Translations under genes and position numbers: made by a program
DNA from: Methylosinus sp. Ce-a6
Lineage (GTDB): Bacteria; Pseudomonadota; Alphaproteobacteria; Rhizobiales; Beijerinckiaceae
Direction: 5' to 3'
Assembly: GCF_009811655.1 (NCBI RefSeq)
Contig: NZ_BGJX01000029.1
Coordinates: forward strand, 1-45,195
DNA length: 45,195 nucleotides
Shown here: piece after piece, positions 22,806 through 31,626 of the stretch
Position numbering within the stretch: position 1 is the stretch's first letter
Layout: each line of letters begins with the position of its first letter
The notes under the pieces: generated by a model
The model's database searches: none
What the model saw: only the letters and a program-made list of their open reading frames with translations
What the model was told of the DNA's origin: nothing

Positions 22806-25800
22806 ATGTTCGACAAGCCCGGCGTCAAGGGCGACATCGTCCGCATCATTCTGTTCGGCCTCGGCCTCGCGTCGATCTCGAGCATCGTGTATCTCGCCGG
22901 GCCGTTCGTCGCCTTCGGCGGCTGGCGGCCGCTCGAGAATGCGATCGTGCGCGACATCGTCATCGTGCTGATCGTCGCCATTGCGGCGTCGGTCGCGGGC
23001 TTCTCCCTCTGGCGGCGGCGCAAGAACGCCAAATCCTTGGCCGATGGCGTCGCCGACGCCGAGGCGGAGGACGATTCGATCGTGCTCGGCGAGCGCATGA
23101 GGGACGCGCTCGCGACTTTGAAGAAATCGGCCAAGGGCGGCTCCACCTATCTCTATGATCTGCCCTGGTATGTCATCATCGGCCCGCCCGGCGCCGGCAA
23201 GACGACGGCGCTCGTCAATTCGGGCCTGCGTTTTCCGCTCGCCGGCGGCGCGACGCCCGAGGCGATCGCCGGCGCCGGCGGCACGCGCTATTGCGATTGG
23301 TGGTTCGCCGAGGACGCCGTCTTCATCGACACCGCCGGCCGCTACACGACGCAGGATTCCGACGCCGCGCTCGACAAGCGCAGCTGGTTCTCCTTTCTCG
23401 ATCTGATGAAAAAGCATCGCCCGCGCCAGCCCATCAATGGCGTGCTGGTGGCGATCAGCGTTCAAGACCTCCTGCTCTGCTCGCGCGAGGAGCGCGCCGC
23501 CCATGCGCGGGCCATTCGCGCGCGCCTTTTGGAGCTGCATGAGCGGCTGAAGGTGGATTTCCCCGTCTACGCCGTCTTCACCAAGGCCGATCTCGTCGCC
23601 GGCTTCACCGAATTCTTCGCCAATCTCGACAATGACAAGCTGCGCAGCGTCTTCGGCGCGACCTTCCAGACCGCGGACAAGAAGCAAAATCTCGTCGCCG
23701 AGGTTCCGCGCGAGTTCGACGCGCTGATCGAGCGCCTGAACCAGAACATGCTCGACCGCCTGCAAGAGGAGCCCAATCCCGCCAATCGTGTGGCGCTCTA
23801 CGGCTTCCCCGCGCAAATGGCGGCGCTGAAGCGCCCGGTGCACGACTTCCTCAACGCCATATTCGAGCCGACGCGCTATCATTCCAACGCCAATCTGCGC
23901 GGCTTCTATTTCACCTCCGGCACGCAGGAGGGCACGCCGATCGACCAGCTCATCAATGCGCTGGTGAAAAATTTCGGCGCGCGCGACGTCGGCGGGCTCG
24001 GTTTTCGCGGCCTCGGCAAGAGCTTCTTCCTCTATGATCTCGTCGAGAAGGTCATCATCGGCGAGGCCGCCTGGGTGTCGACCGATCCGCGCGCGGTGCG
24101 GCGCGCCTTCTTCCTGAAGACCGCGGCTTTCGCCCTCATCGCGCTCCTCGGCGTCGGCGCTTCTTTCGCGATGTGGAAGAGCTACGCCGCCAACGCCGAA
24201 TTGACGGCGACGGCCGAGGGGCTGGCGCGCGAATATGCCGCCGACGCCGCTTTTCCGCTGACGCGGCAGATGGTCGTCGAGGATCGCGACTATGGCAAGA
24301 TTCTCGGCCTGTTGCAGAAGCTGCGCGACGCGCCGACCGGCTACGCTCATCGGGGCGATCCCGAATCCTTCTTCGAAGGATTGGGGTTCGGCCAGCGCGC
24401 GCGGCTCGTCGAGGCGTCGGCGGCCTCCTATCGTCTGGCGCTCGAGCGGCTTTTGCGGCCGCGCCTCTTGTTCCGCCTCGAGGAGCTGCTCGAGGAGCAT
24501 CGCGACGATCCGGGCTTCATCTATGAGGCGCTGAAAGTCTATCTGATGCTCGGCCATGCGCGCACGCCCGTCGACCGCGAGGTGATTCTCGCCTTCGAGC
24601 GGCGCGACTGGCGCGACAATCTCTTCCGCGGTCCACTCGCCGACAACGCCAAGGCGCTGGAGCAGCATCTCGACGACATGCTCGAGCTCGACAATGGCGA
24701 ATTGCTCGTCCATCCCAATCAGACGCTCATCGACGAGAGCCAGAAGACGCTCGCGCGCTTGAAGCTCTCCGAGCGCGCCTATGAGCTGTTGAAGTCGGAA
24801 GCGCGCACGCTCGACATCGCCGATTGGACGGCGCCCGGCGCCGGCGGGCTCCTCTTCGATCAATTGTTCGAGGAGACGAGCGGCAAGGATCTCGACACGA
24901 TCCGCGTGCCGGGCTTCTACACATATGAGGGCTTCAGGCGCGCCTTTCTGCGCGGGCTTCCCGGCATTTCCGACCGCGTGCGCAAGGAGCGCTGGGTGCT
25001 GGGGCGCCCCGGCGAGGAGGAGACGCTCGGCGACGAATATCGCTCGCTCGGCAATGATCTGCTCGCGCTCTATGGGCGCGATTTCGACGCCGCCTGGCGC
25101 GGCGCGCTCGGCCGGCTGAAGATGAAGCGCCTCAACGCCGACAAGCCGCAATATCGCGCGCTCGGCGCCGCGACCGCCTCCAACTCGCCGTTGAAGGCGC
25201 TGTTCGAATCGGTGGTGGAGGAGACCGCGCTCACCAAGGAGCGCAAGCTGCGCAAGGAGACGCCCGCCAAGGAGGGCGCCGCCGCGCCGCAGATCGCGCT
25301 CTCCGATCTCTTTCCGGGCCGCGGCGATCGGCCGCCGGGCGAGGAGATCGAGAAGCGTTTCGCGCCCTTCCAGATTTGGATGGACGGCTCGGGGCCGCGC
25401 AAGCCGATCGACGAATTGCTCGCCGAGCTCAACGACATAAAGGACAATCTCGTCGTCGGCGCCACTTTGCCGGAGAATTCGCCGCAGGCGAATGCGGCGC
25501 TCGCCATGCAGCTGAAGAAATTCCGCGGCACGGCGGATCGCTTGCCCGAGCCCTTCCGCCCCATGCTCACCGGCGCGGCCTCCGATTTCGACCGCGCCGT
25601 GCTCGATTCGGAATTGCTGCGGCTGACCTCCGCCTTCCGCGAGCAGGTCGCGACCTCCTGCCAGCAGCTGACGCCGGGGCGCTATCCTTTCGTCAAAGGC
25701 GCGGCGAGCGAGATCGGCCTCGCCGAATTCGGCCGGCTGTTCGGGCCGAACGGCATACTCGACAGCTTCTTCAAGCAGTCGCTCGCCAAATATGTCGATA

Positions 25801-26354
25801 CGGCCAAATCGCCCTGGGCCTTCCGGCCGGAATATCCGCTGACCGCGCGCCTCTCGGCGGCGAGCCTGCGCGAATTCCAGCGCGCCGCGCAGATTCGCGA
25901 CGCCTTCTTCCCCATGGGCGGGAACATGCCGAACCTCGCGCTCACCGTCTATCCGCCGCCGCTGAGCGGGGCCGGCCGCAGCGCGAAATTCGAGGTGAAC
26001 GGCCAGGAGGCGAGTTCCGTCGCCGGCACTTCGGTGACGCCGCGGGCGATCCAATGGCCGGGCGCGGGCGGCGGCCGCGCGGCGGTGAGCCTCTCGACCG
26101 ACGCGCCTCAGGCGCAGGCCTCGCTCGACGGCGGCGCCGGCGCGGCGCAGCCGGCCATCGTGCTGGAGCGTTTCGGCGGCTGGGCGCTGTTCCGCCTGCT
26201 GGACGCCGCCGGCCGCTCCTATTCCGGCGATCGGCTGAACGCCACTTTCTCGCTCGGCAGGCAGACGCTGATCTTCGGCTTCCAGGCCGGCTCGACATTG
26301 AAGCCGCTCACCCTGCCGGCGCTCACCGAATTCCACTGCCCGACGCAATTGTGA
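22806..26354 (+). CDS. tssM: T6SS membrane-complex protein TssM (IcmF)
   Basis: 1182 residues, IcmF/VasK/TssM family, the large inner-membrane component crossing the periplasm. Two N-terminal helices (IVRIILFGLGLASISSIVYL and IVIVLIVAIAASVAGFSLW) are followed by a cytoplasmic NTPase-like domain with Walker A GPPGAGKT (about 126-133) and FIDTAGRY. A third helix lies near 438-455 (FALIALLGVGASFAMW), then the long periplasmic domain. The C-terminus has FVKGAASEIGLAEFGRLFGP and SLGRQTLIFGFQAGS, typical of the family. The intact Walker A matters because not all TssM proteins keep it. It begins 12 bases after tssL. Confidence 0.97.
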   Translation: MFDKPGVKGDIVRIILFGLGLASISSIVYLAGPFVAFGGWRPLENAIVRDIVIVLIVAIAASVAGFSLWRRRKNAKSLADGVADAEAEDDSIVLGERMRDALATLKKSAKGGSTYLYDLPWYVIIGPPGAGKTTALVNSGLRFPLAGGATPEAIAGAGGTRYCDWWFAEDAVFIDTAGRYTTQDSDAALDKRSWFSFLDLMKKHRPRQPINGVLVAISVQDLLLCSREERAAHARAIRARLLELHERLKVDFPVYAVFTKADLVAGFTEFFANLDNDKLRSVFGATFQTADKKQNLVAEVPREFDALIERLNQNMLDRLQEEPNPANRVALYGFPAQMAALKRPVHDFLNAIFEPTRYHSNANLRGFYFTSGTQEGTPIDQLINALVKNFGARDVGGLGFRGLGKSFFLYDLVEKVIIGEAAWVSTDPRAVRRAFFLKTAAFALIALLGVGASFAMWKSYAANAELTATAEGLAREYAADAAFPLTRQMVVEDRDYGKILGLLQKLRDAPTGYAHRGDPESFFEGLGFGQRARLVEASAASYRLALERLLRPRLLFRLEELLEEHRDDPGFIYEALKVYLMLGHARTPVDREVILAFERRDWRDNLFRGPLADNAKALEQHLDDMLELDNGELLVHPNQTLIDESQKTLARLKLSERAYELLKSEARTLDIADWTAPGAGGLLFDQLFEETSGKDLDTIRVPGFYTYEGFRRAFLRGLPGISDRVRKERWVLGRPGEEETLGDEYRSLGNDLLALYGRDFDAAWRGALGRLKMKRLNADKPQYRALGAATASNSPLKALFESVVEETALTKERKLRKETPAKEGAAAPQIALSDLFPGRGDRPPGEEIEKRFAPFQIWMDGSGPRKPIDELLAELNDIKDNLVVGATLPENSPQANAALAMQLKKFRGTADRLPEPFRPMLTGAASDFDRAVLDSELLRLTSAFREQVATSCQQLTPGRYPFVKGAASEIGLAEFGRLFGPNGILDSFFKQSLAKYVDTAKSPWAFRPEYPLTARLSAASLREFQRAAQIRDAFFPMGGNMPNLALTVYPPPLSGAGRSAKFEVNGQEASSVAGTSVTPRAIQWPGAGGGRAAVSLSTDAPQAQASLDGGAGAAQPAIVLERFGGWALFRLLDAAGRSYSGDRLNATFSLGRQTLIFGFQAGSTLKPLTLPALTEFHCPTQL

Positions 26355-26364
26355 GGGACGCGGG

Positions 26365-27066
26365 ATGCGGCGCGGATTATTCGGCAAGCTGCAGGCGAAG
26401 CGGGATTTCGTGTCCCAGGGCGCGCCGCGCGGTTTTCTTTCGGCCTTCGAGCCCTGGATCCAGGGCGGCGTCGCCTCGAGCCGGGCGCAGCTCGGCGCGG
26501 ATTGGCGGGCCGCCTATCTCACCGCGCCGATCTGGCGCTTCTGGCTCGGCCCGCAGCTTAGCGGCGGCGCGACGGCGATCGGCGCCTTCATGCCTTCGGT
26601 GGACGGCGTCGGCCGCTATTTTCCGCTCAGCGTCGCAATGTTCGCCGAGGAGGGCGAGAACCTGCCGCCGCCGGAGGCCGATCCGCAGGACGGCTGGTTC
26701 GCCGCGGTCGAGGATTTCCTGCTCTCGACCTTGGAGCCGGCCGTGGCCTTCGAATCGGTGCTGGAATCGCTGGAGGCGCTGCCCGCGCCGGCGTTGGACT
26801 TGGCGGAGGCGCGCCTCGTGACGCCGGGCGCGGCCGCGGCGCGCGTCGGCGCAGCGGGTTTCGCCGAAGCCTGCCGCCTCGCGCGCGAGGCGCTCGCCCG
26901 CGCCCGCGCGGTCGCCGATCAGAGCTTCTGGTGGACGCAGGGCGGCGACGGCTTCGCGCCTGTCGCGCTCGCTTCGACCGGCCTGCCCGATCCCACGATC
27001 TTTTCCGCCATGATCACCGGCCGCTTCGCGCCCGAAGCGCCCGGCGGCGAGGCTCGAGCGCCATGA
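26365..27066 (+). CDS. tagF: T6SS regulator TagF
   Basis: 233 residues of the TagF/ImpM family: MRRGLFGKLQAKRDFVSQGAP start, AYLTAPIWRFWLGP, GAFMPSVDGVGRYFPLSV and a C-terminal FWWTQGGDGF motif. In Pseudomonas and Agrobacterium TagF represses T6SS activity after translation, by binding Fha or blocking assembly, until the threonine-phosphorylation pathway relieves it. In some species it is fused to PppA. Here the genes are separate but overlap by 4 bases (ATGA), which is consistent with joint stoichiometry. It begins 10 bases after tssM. Confidence 0.93.
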   Translation: MRRGLFGKLQAKRDFVSQGAPRGFLSAFEPWIQGGVASSRAQLGADWRAAYLTAPIWRFWLGPQLSGGATAIGAFMPSVDGVGRYFPLSVAMFAEEGENLPPPEADPQDGWFAAVEDFLLSTLEPAVAFESVLESLEALPAPALDLAEARLVTPGAAAARVGAAGFAEACRLAREALARARAVADQSFWWTQGGDGFAPVALASTGLPDPTIFSAMITGRFAPEAPGGEARAP

Positions 27067-27851
27067 CCGACGTCCGCGCGATGCGCGCCTTCGCGCTCTC
27101 CGACAAGGGCCGGGTGCGCGCGGAGAATGAGGATAATTTCCTGTCCAAGCCGCAGACGGGCCTTTTCGCCGTGGCGGACGGCATGGGCGGCCATGCGGCG
27201 GGCGCCACGGCGAGCGCGGTCGTCGTCGACAGTCTGAGCCGCGTCGCCGCGCAGGATTCGGCGGCCGAGCTGCGCCGGCAATGCGAGGAGGCGTTGCAGG
27301 GCGCGCATCGCGACATCAAGCGGCAGGCGGCGCTGCGCGGAGTCGCGACGATGGGCTCGACTGTCGTCACGCTGCTGACCTTCGACCGCTTTTATGCCTG
27401 CCTGTGGGCCGGCGACAGCCGCGCCTATCTGCTGCGGGGAGGCGACATCGTGCAGATCACCATAGATCACACGGAGGCGGAGCAGCTCTACGCCGATGGC
27501 GTGCTCACCGCCGAGGAGGCGCGCAACTGGCCGCGCCGCAATGTCATCACCCGCGCGGTCGGCGCCGGCGAGACGCTCGCGCTCGATTTCATCAATGGCG
27601 AGCTGTTCGAAGGCGACATGTTCGTCCTCTGCTCGGACGGGCTGACCGGCCATTTGACGGCGGCGGAGATCGCCGGCCTCGCCGCCGGCCGGGCGCCGGA
27701 GGAGGCCTGCCGCGCGCTCGTCGATCTGGCGCTCGCGCGCGGCGGGACCGACAATGTCACCGCGCTCGTCGCCGCCTATCGGAGCGAGCAGGACGCGACC
27801 CGCTTGCGTCCGGGGCGCGAGGAGTCCAGAGAGACGACGCGGCCGCGTTGA
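27063..27851 (+). CDS. pppA: PP2C-type Ser/Thr phosphatase PppA
   Basis: 262 residues, PPM/PP2C fold with the metal-binding motifs intact: ENEDNFL, VADGMGGHAAG, MGSTVVTL, WAGDSRAYLLR, LCSDGLTGHL and GGTDNVTALV. In T6SS it removes phosphate from PpkA targets such as Fha or TssL and resets the apparatus. Cytoplasmic; no membrane segment. Start ATG 27063 overlaps the tagF stop. The C-terminal about 20 residues are basic and unstructured. A 65-base gap leads to ppkA. Confidence 0.93.
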   Translation: MTDVRAMRAFALSDKGRVRAENEDNFLSKPQTGLFAVADGMGGHAAGATASAVVVDSLSRVAAQDSAAELRRQCEEALQGAHRDIKRQAALRGVATMGSTVVTLLTFDRFYACLWAGDSRAYLLRGGDIVQITIDHTEAEQLYADGVLTAEEARNWPRRNVITRAVGAGETLALDFINGELFEGDMFVLCSDGLTGHLTAAEIAGLAAGRAPEEACRALVDLALARGGTDNVTALVAAYRSEQDATRLRPGREESRETTRPR

Positions 27852-27916
27852 AGAAATCCGCGCGAGCGGTCTATCATTCGTCCTGAGCGCGAGAGCCGGT
27901 TTTTCAGAGCGATAAA

Positions 27917-29737
27917 ATGTCCTACCCGCCGGATGTCCCCTCGATCCACGGCGCCCTGCCGCCCGGCACGCGGCTCAACGCCAATTATGAGATCGACGCC
28001 TTTCTGAAGGCGGGCGGCATGGGCGACGTCTATCGCGGCCATGAGATCGAGACCGGCGACACCGTCGCCATAAAGCTGATCCGCGACCAGCTCGCCGGCG
28101 ACGAGGCCATGCTGGCCATGTTCCGCAACGAGGCGCTGGCGCTGCGCCGCATCCATCACGAAGCCATCGTCCGTTATTTCGGCTTCACCTTGGAGCCGCA
28201 ATTGCGCCGGCACTATCTCGCCATGGAGTTCGTCGAGGGCCAGCCGCTCTCCGACATTCTCGAGCGCGGGCCGCTGCCGGCGCCGCAGGTTCTGGCGCTG
28301 ATGCGCCGCATCGCCGCCGGCCTGCAGGCCGCGCATGAGCAGAATGTCGTCCATCGCGACGTCTCGCCGGACAATATCATTGTCCCCGAGGCCGGCATCG
28401 CCCGCTCGCGCATCATCGATTTCGGCATAGCGCGTTCGCTCCGGGTCGGCGACAGCACCGTGATCGGCTCGGGATTCGCCGGCAAATACAAATATGTCTC
28501 GCCGGAGCAGCTCGGCCTCTTCGGCGGCGACGTGCGCGCGGCCTCCGACATCTACAGTCTCGGCCTGGTGCTCGCGGCCTGCCTCATCGGCAAGCCGCTG
28601 CCCATGGACGGCACGCAGGTCGAGGTCATCGAGCGCCGCCGCAGCCTTCCCGATCTCGCGCAGATCGATCCGATGATGCGGCCGATCATCTCGGCAATGC
28701 TGCAACCGGACCCGGCCGCGCGGCCGCGCAGCATGGCCGAGCTCGCCGCCTGGACGCCGGACGCGGACGAACGCGGCTCCACTGTCTTCGCGCCGCGTGG
28801 GCCGCGCCCGCCGTCTTCGACGTCCGTCCCCGTTCCGCCGCCGATTCCGGTTCCGATCGCAACCGCTCCGCCGCCGCCGAAGCCCGCCGAGACGGCGAAA
28901 GAGGAAAAGCCCCGCCGTCTCGGAATTCTCGTCGGCTCTCTCCTCGGCGTCGTCGCGCTGGCCGCCGCAGCCTATGGCGGCTGGCTCTATGTTCATCGCG
29001 ATGCGCCGGTCGCCGCCACGCAGGCGGAAACTCCTCCGACGTCCGACCTCTCCGCCTCCAACGCCGAACCGCCGCCGCCAGTCGTCGAGCCGCCGCAACA
29101 GCCGGCCGAGACGCGGCCCGATCCTTTCGTGCGCTTGCGCGAATACGCCCGCGATTTCGATGGCGGCGATTGTTTTCTCGCCGTCGTCGGCGAGATTTCC
29201 GCCGGCGAGGTGCAGATCGACGGCTATGGCCGCGGCCGCGAGCCCTTCGACGCGCTCGACAAATCCTTCAAGGACGCGATGGGCGTTCCGGCGGCGATCG
29301 GCGTTCGCAAGGTGACGGCGCCGCAGTGTCCGGCGCTGGGTTTCGCCAAGCGATTCTTGGCGGTGCGCGAGCCGCTGCGCTTCGACGTGGCGCGCACGCA
29401 ATTGCAGCGCAGCGGCGACCGGCTCGAGGGCGCGATCGAGACGCGCGCCGAACATGTGCGTTTTCTCATAGTCGACGACGACGGACTGGTGAATGATCTG
29501 AGCAGTCGGCTCGGACAGGAGCCCGGGCGCCGCGACTTCGCGATGGAGCTGCGCGCCACGAGGCCCGGTCCGGTGCTGCTGGTGGCGATCGCCGGCGCGA
29601 CTCCCGTCTCGATCGCCGGCGCCGCCCGCGCGGCGACGGCGAAAGAGGTTTTCGCGAGGCTCGCCGATGAGCTCGCCACGACGTCGCCGCCGCCGGCGGT
29701 GGCGCTGAAATATGTGTTGCTGGTTTCGGGACGTTAG
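27917..29737 (+). CDS. ppkA: Membrane-bound Ser/Thr kinase PpkA
   Basis: 606 residues. An N-terminal Hanks-type kinase domain (about 20-280) has GGMGDVYRG, ATP-binding Lys53 in AIKLI, catalytic loop HRDVSPDN (Asp148) and DFG (168-170), and APE-equivalent SPEQLGLF. The usual Lys of HRDLKPEN is Ser150, a variation also common in myxobacterial kinases and usually compatible with activity. A Pro-rich linker and one membrane helix (about 334-357, LVGSLLGVVALAAAAYGGW) lead to a periplasmic sensor-like domain with LREYARDFDGGDCF and AAIGVRKVTAPQCPAL. It likely starts the T6SS phosphorylation switch on TssL or TagH. A small palindrome (29739-29752) follows the stop. Confidence 0.93.
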   Translation: MSYPPDVPSIHGALPPGTRLNANYEIDAFLKAGGMGDVYRGHEIETGDTVAIKLIRDQLAGDEAMLAMFRNEALALRRIHHEAIVRYFGFTLEPQLRRHYLAMEFVEGQPLSDILERGPLPAPQVLALMRRIAAGLQAAHEQNVVHRDVSPDNIIVPEAGIARSRIIDFGIARSLRVGDSTVIGSGFAGKYKYVSPEQLGLFGGDVRAASDIYSLGLVLAACLIGKPLPMDGTQVEVIERRRSLPDLAQIDPMMRPIISAMLQPDPAARPRSMAELAAWTPDADERGSTVFAPRGPRPPSSTSVPVPPPIPVPIATAPPPPKPAETAKEEKPRRLGILVGSLLGVVALAAAAYGGWLYVHRDAPVAATQAETPPTSDLSASNAEPPPPVVEPPQQPAETRPDPFVRLREYARDFDGGDCFLAVVGEISAGEVQIDGYGRGREPFDALDKSFKDAMGVPAAIGVRKVTAPQCPALGFAKRFLAVREPLRFDVARTQLQRSGDRLEGAIETRAEHVRFLIVDDDGLVNDLSSRLGQEPGRRDFAMELRATRPGPVLLVAIAGATPVSIAGAARAATAKEVFARLADELATTSPPPAVALKYVLLVSGR

Positions 29738-29849
29738 AGCTCGCGCGCGAGCCTCGCGCCGCCGGGAAAGCCGAAGAATGACCCGAGATGCTTTCACCTC
29801 GGACTTTGCAATTCGCATTTTCCGGCGCTGCGCCGGGCGGAGGTTCCTC

Positions 29850-31619
29850 ATGGCGCGATCGATGACAGGGGTGCGCCTGTCGCTCGTCGCGGCGCTGGCC
29901 CTGCTGGCGCTGGCTTTGTTTCCTGGGCGCCCGGCCCTCGCCGAGGAGGAGCTCCTCCGCAGCTTCCGCCAGGGCGGCGACGTCGCCTCGGTCGGGGTGG
30001 TGGAGGCCGGCGCGGACACCGAGATCGAAGGCCCGCAGGCGATCTATTCGGGCGGCGAGGGCGAAATCTATCTGCTCGATCAGGTCAATGGCCGCGTGCT
30101 GCGCTTCGATCCGCGCAAGCCGGCCGAGGCCACGCGCTCGCTCGAACTGCCGAGCGATCTGCGCCCGACCGATATCGTGGTCGCCCGCGACACCATCTAT
30201 GTGTGGGACGAGGGCCCGCGCGCGCTGCAGGCGACAGGCCCCGAGGATGCGCAAACGCGCAGCCTCGCGGTGACGCGCTCGGTGGCGGCGCCCGATGAGG
30301 CGACGCTCTCCGCCTTCGCGCAGACCGGCTCGCAGGAGATCGACGACGAGGCGACGCGCAGTCTCGGCGCGGCCAAGCCCATGCGCGCGCGCCAGACCAT
30401 AGCCTCGCATGGGCGCGGACAGGTTGTCGCCGATGTGAGCCCGCTCGACAAGAAAGGCGTCTCGATCTCTCTGCAGATCAAGGATGGCGCGGCGCTCGCC
30501 AAGCTGAAAATGCAGGTGCGCAGCCGCATCGGCTCGGTGGAGGTGCTGGACGTCGACCACCGCGGCCGCACTTTCGTGCTCGGCGAGAATATTCCGACCG
30601 ACGCCACCGACCAGCCCTCGACCTTCGTCGCCCGCTACGCCGCCAATGGCGCGCTCGAGGGCGTCTATGAGCTGCCGCTCGACAGCCGAGTCGCGCTGTC
30701 GCGCCGTTTCGTCACCGTCTCGCCGGAAGGCGACGTCTATTTCCTGCGCACGCGCAAGGGAGCGGTCGATCTGCTCGGCGTCGGCTTCCGGCCGATGAAG
30801 AATGGGCAGGTGATCGACCTCGCGCCGCCCGCTCCCTCCTATTCGCTGACCGATTTCGGCAAGCGCAAGGGCGCCGCGGCGGCCGTGCGCCCGCTCGACC
30901 GCACGCAGGTCATTCAGACGGCGCTGCAATTCGCCAATGTGCGCTGGCGCGTCAACGCCGGCGCCTATGGGGCCGACCCGGATCGCGCCTGCAGCGGCTT
31001 CGCCCGCATCCGCCGGCCGGGCTATCTGCACGGCAAGCTGGGCCAAGAGGTCGTCGGCATTCCCTATTGCTGGGGCTGCCATGGCGCGCTGCCGCGCATA
31101 GCGGCGGCGATCGGCGCCGGCCGTCTCGCCGGCAATGTCTGCACCCGCAACGATCCGCGGCCGGATGTCGCCGGCGTCGACTGCTCGGCCTTCGTCAGCG
31201 CCTGCTGGGGCCTCTCGACGCATTTCACGACGATGGCCATTCCGGCGATCTCGCGCGAATTGAGCAATCCTTGGGACCTCCTGCCGGGGGACGCGCTGAA
31301 CAAGCCGGGCTCGCATGTGATGCTCTTCATGCGCTTCACCCCCGACCGCCGCGCCGAGGTGATCGAATCCTCGACCGGCGGCTGCAACGGCAAGGTGTGC
31401 CGCAACATCTATCCGCTCGGCTCGCTGCTCGCGCGCGGCTATCGCCCGGTGCGCTTCCGCGGCCTCGCCAATGATCTGAGCGCGCCGACGCCGGTCGCCG
31501 CCGTCACCACGGCGACGCCGATGGGCAGGACGAAACCCGAGCAGACCCGGCCCGAGGCCCTCGATCACAATGGCGCGGAAAGGCCGGCCAAAGGCGCCGC
31601 CAAGACGCGGACGCGGTGA
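29850..31619 (+). CDS. Exported NlpC/P60-type enzyme with propeller-like N-terminal region
   Basis: 589 residues from ATG 29850 (GGAGG 6 bases upstream). A signal peptide covers about 1-31 (VAALALLALALFPGRPALA). Residues 50-350 hold repeated strands like a beta-propeller (GGEGEIYLLDQVNGRVLRFD, VVARDTIYVWDE, TVSPEGDVYFLRTRKG). The C-terminal domain has GVDCSAFVSACWG with Cys445 and GSHVMLFMRF with His489, the Cys-His arrangement of NlpC/P60 peptidases that cut peptidoglycan stem peptides, plus YCWGCHG, CNGKVC cysteine pairs. A Pro/Lys-rich tail follows. Being exported by Sec, it is more likely a wall-remodelling enzyme that clears a path for the apparatus than an injected effector. That role is inference. 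Upstream gap to ppkA is 112 bases. Confidence 0.78.
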   Translation: MARSMTGVRLSLVAALALLALALFPGRPALAEEELLRSFRQGGDVASVGVVEAGADTEIEGPQAIYSGGEGEIYLLDQVNGRVLRFDPRKPAEATRSLELPSDLRPTDIVVARDTIYVWDEGPRALQATGPEDAQTRSLAVTRSVAAPDEATLSAFAQTGSQEIDDEATRSLGAAKPMRARQTIASHGRGQVVADVSPLDKKGVSISLQIKDGAALAKLKMQVRSRIGSVEVLDVDHRGRTFVLGENIPTDATDQPSTFVARYAANGALEGVYELPLDSRVALSRRFVTVSPEGDVYFLRTRKGAVDLLGVGFRPMKNGQVIDLAPPAPSYSLTDFGKRKGAAAAVRPLDRTQVIQTALQFANVRWRVNAGAYGADPDRACSGFARIRRPGYLHGKLGQEVVGIPYCWGCHGALPRIAAAIGAGRLAGNVCTRNDPRPDVAGVDCSAFVSACWGLSTHFTTMAIPAISRELSNPWDLLPGDALNKPGSHVMLFMRFTPDRRAEVIESSTGGCNGKVCRNIYPLGSLLARGYRPVRFRGLANDLSAPTPVAAVTTATPMGRTKPEQTRPEALDHNGAERPAKGAAKTRTR

Positions 31620-31626
31620 GAGCGGC

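Noticed and set aside
21147..26387. Very long minus-strand open frame opposite tssL and tssM
   Set aside because: Antisense shadow produced by GC-rich third positions. It has no recognisable domain and no ribosome binding site.
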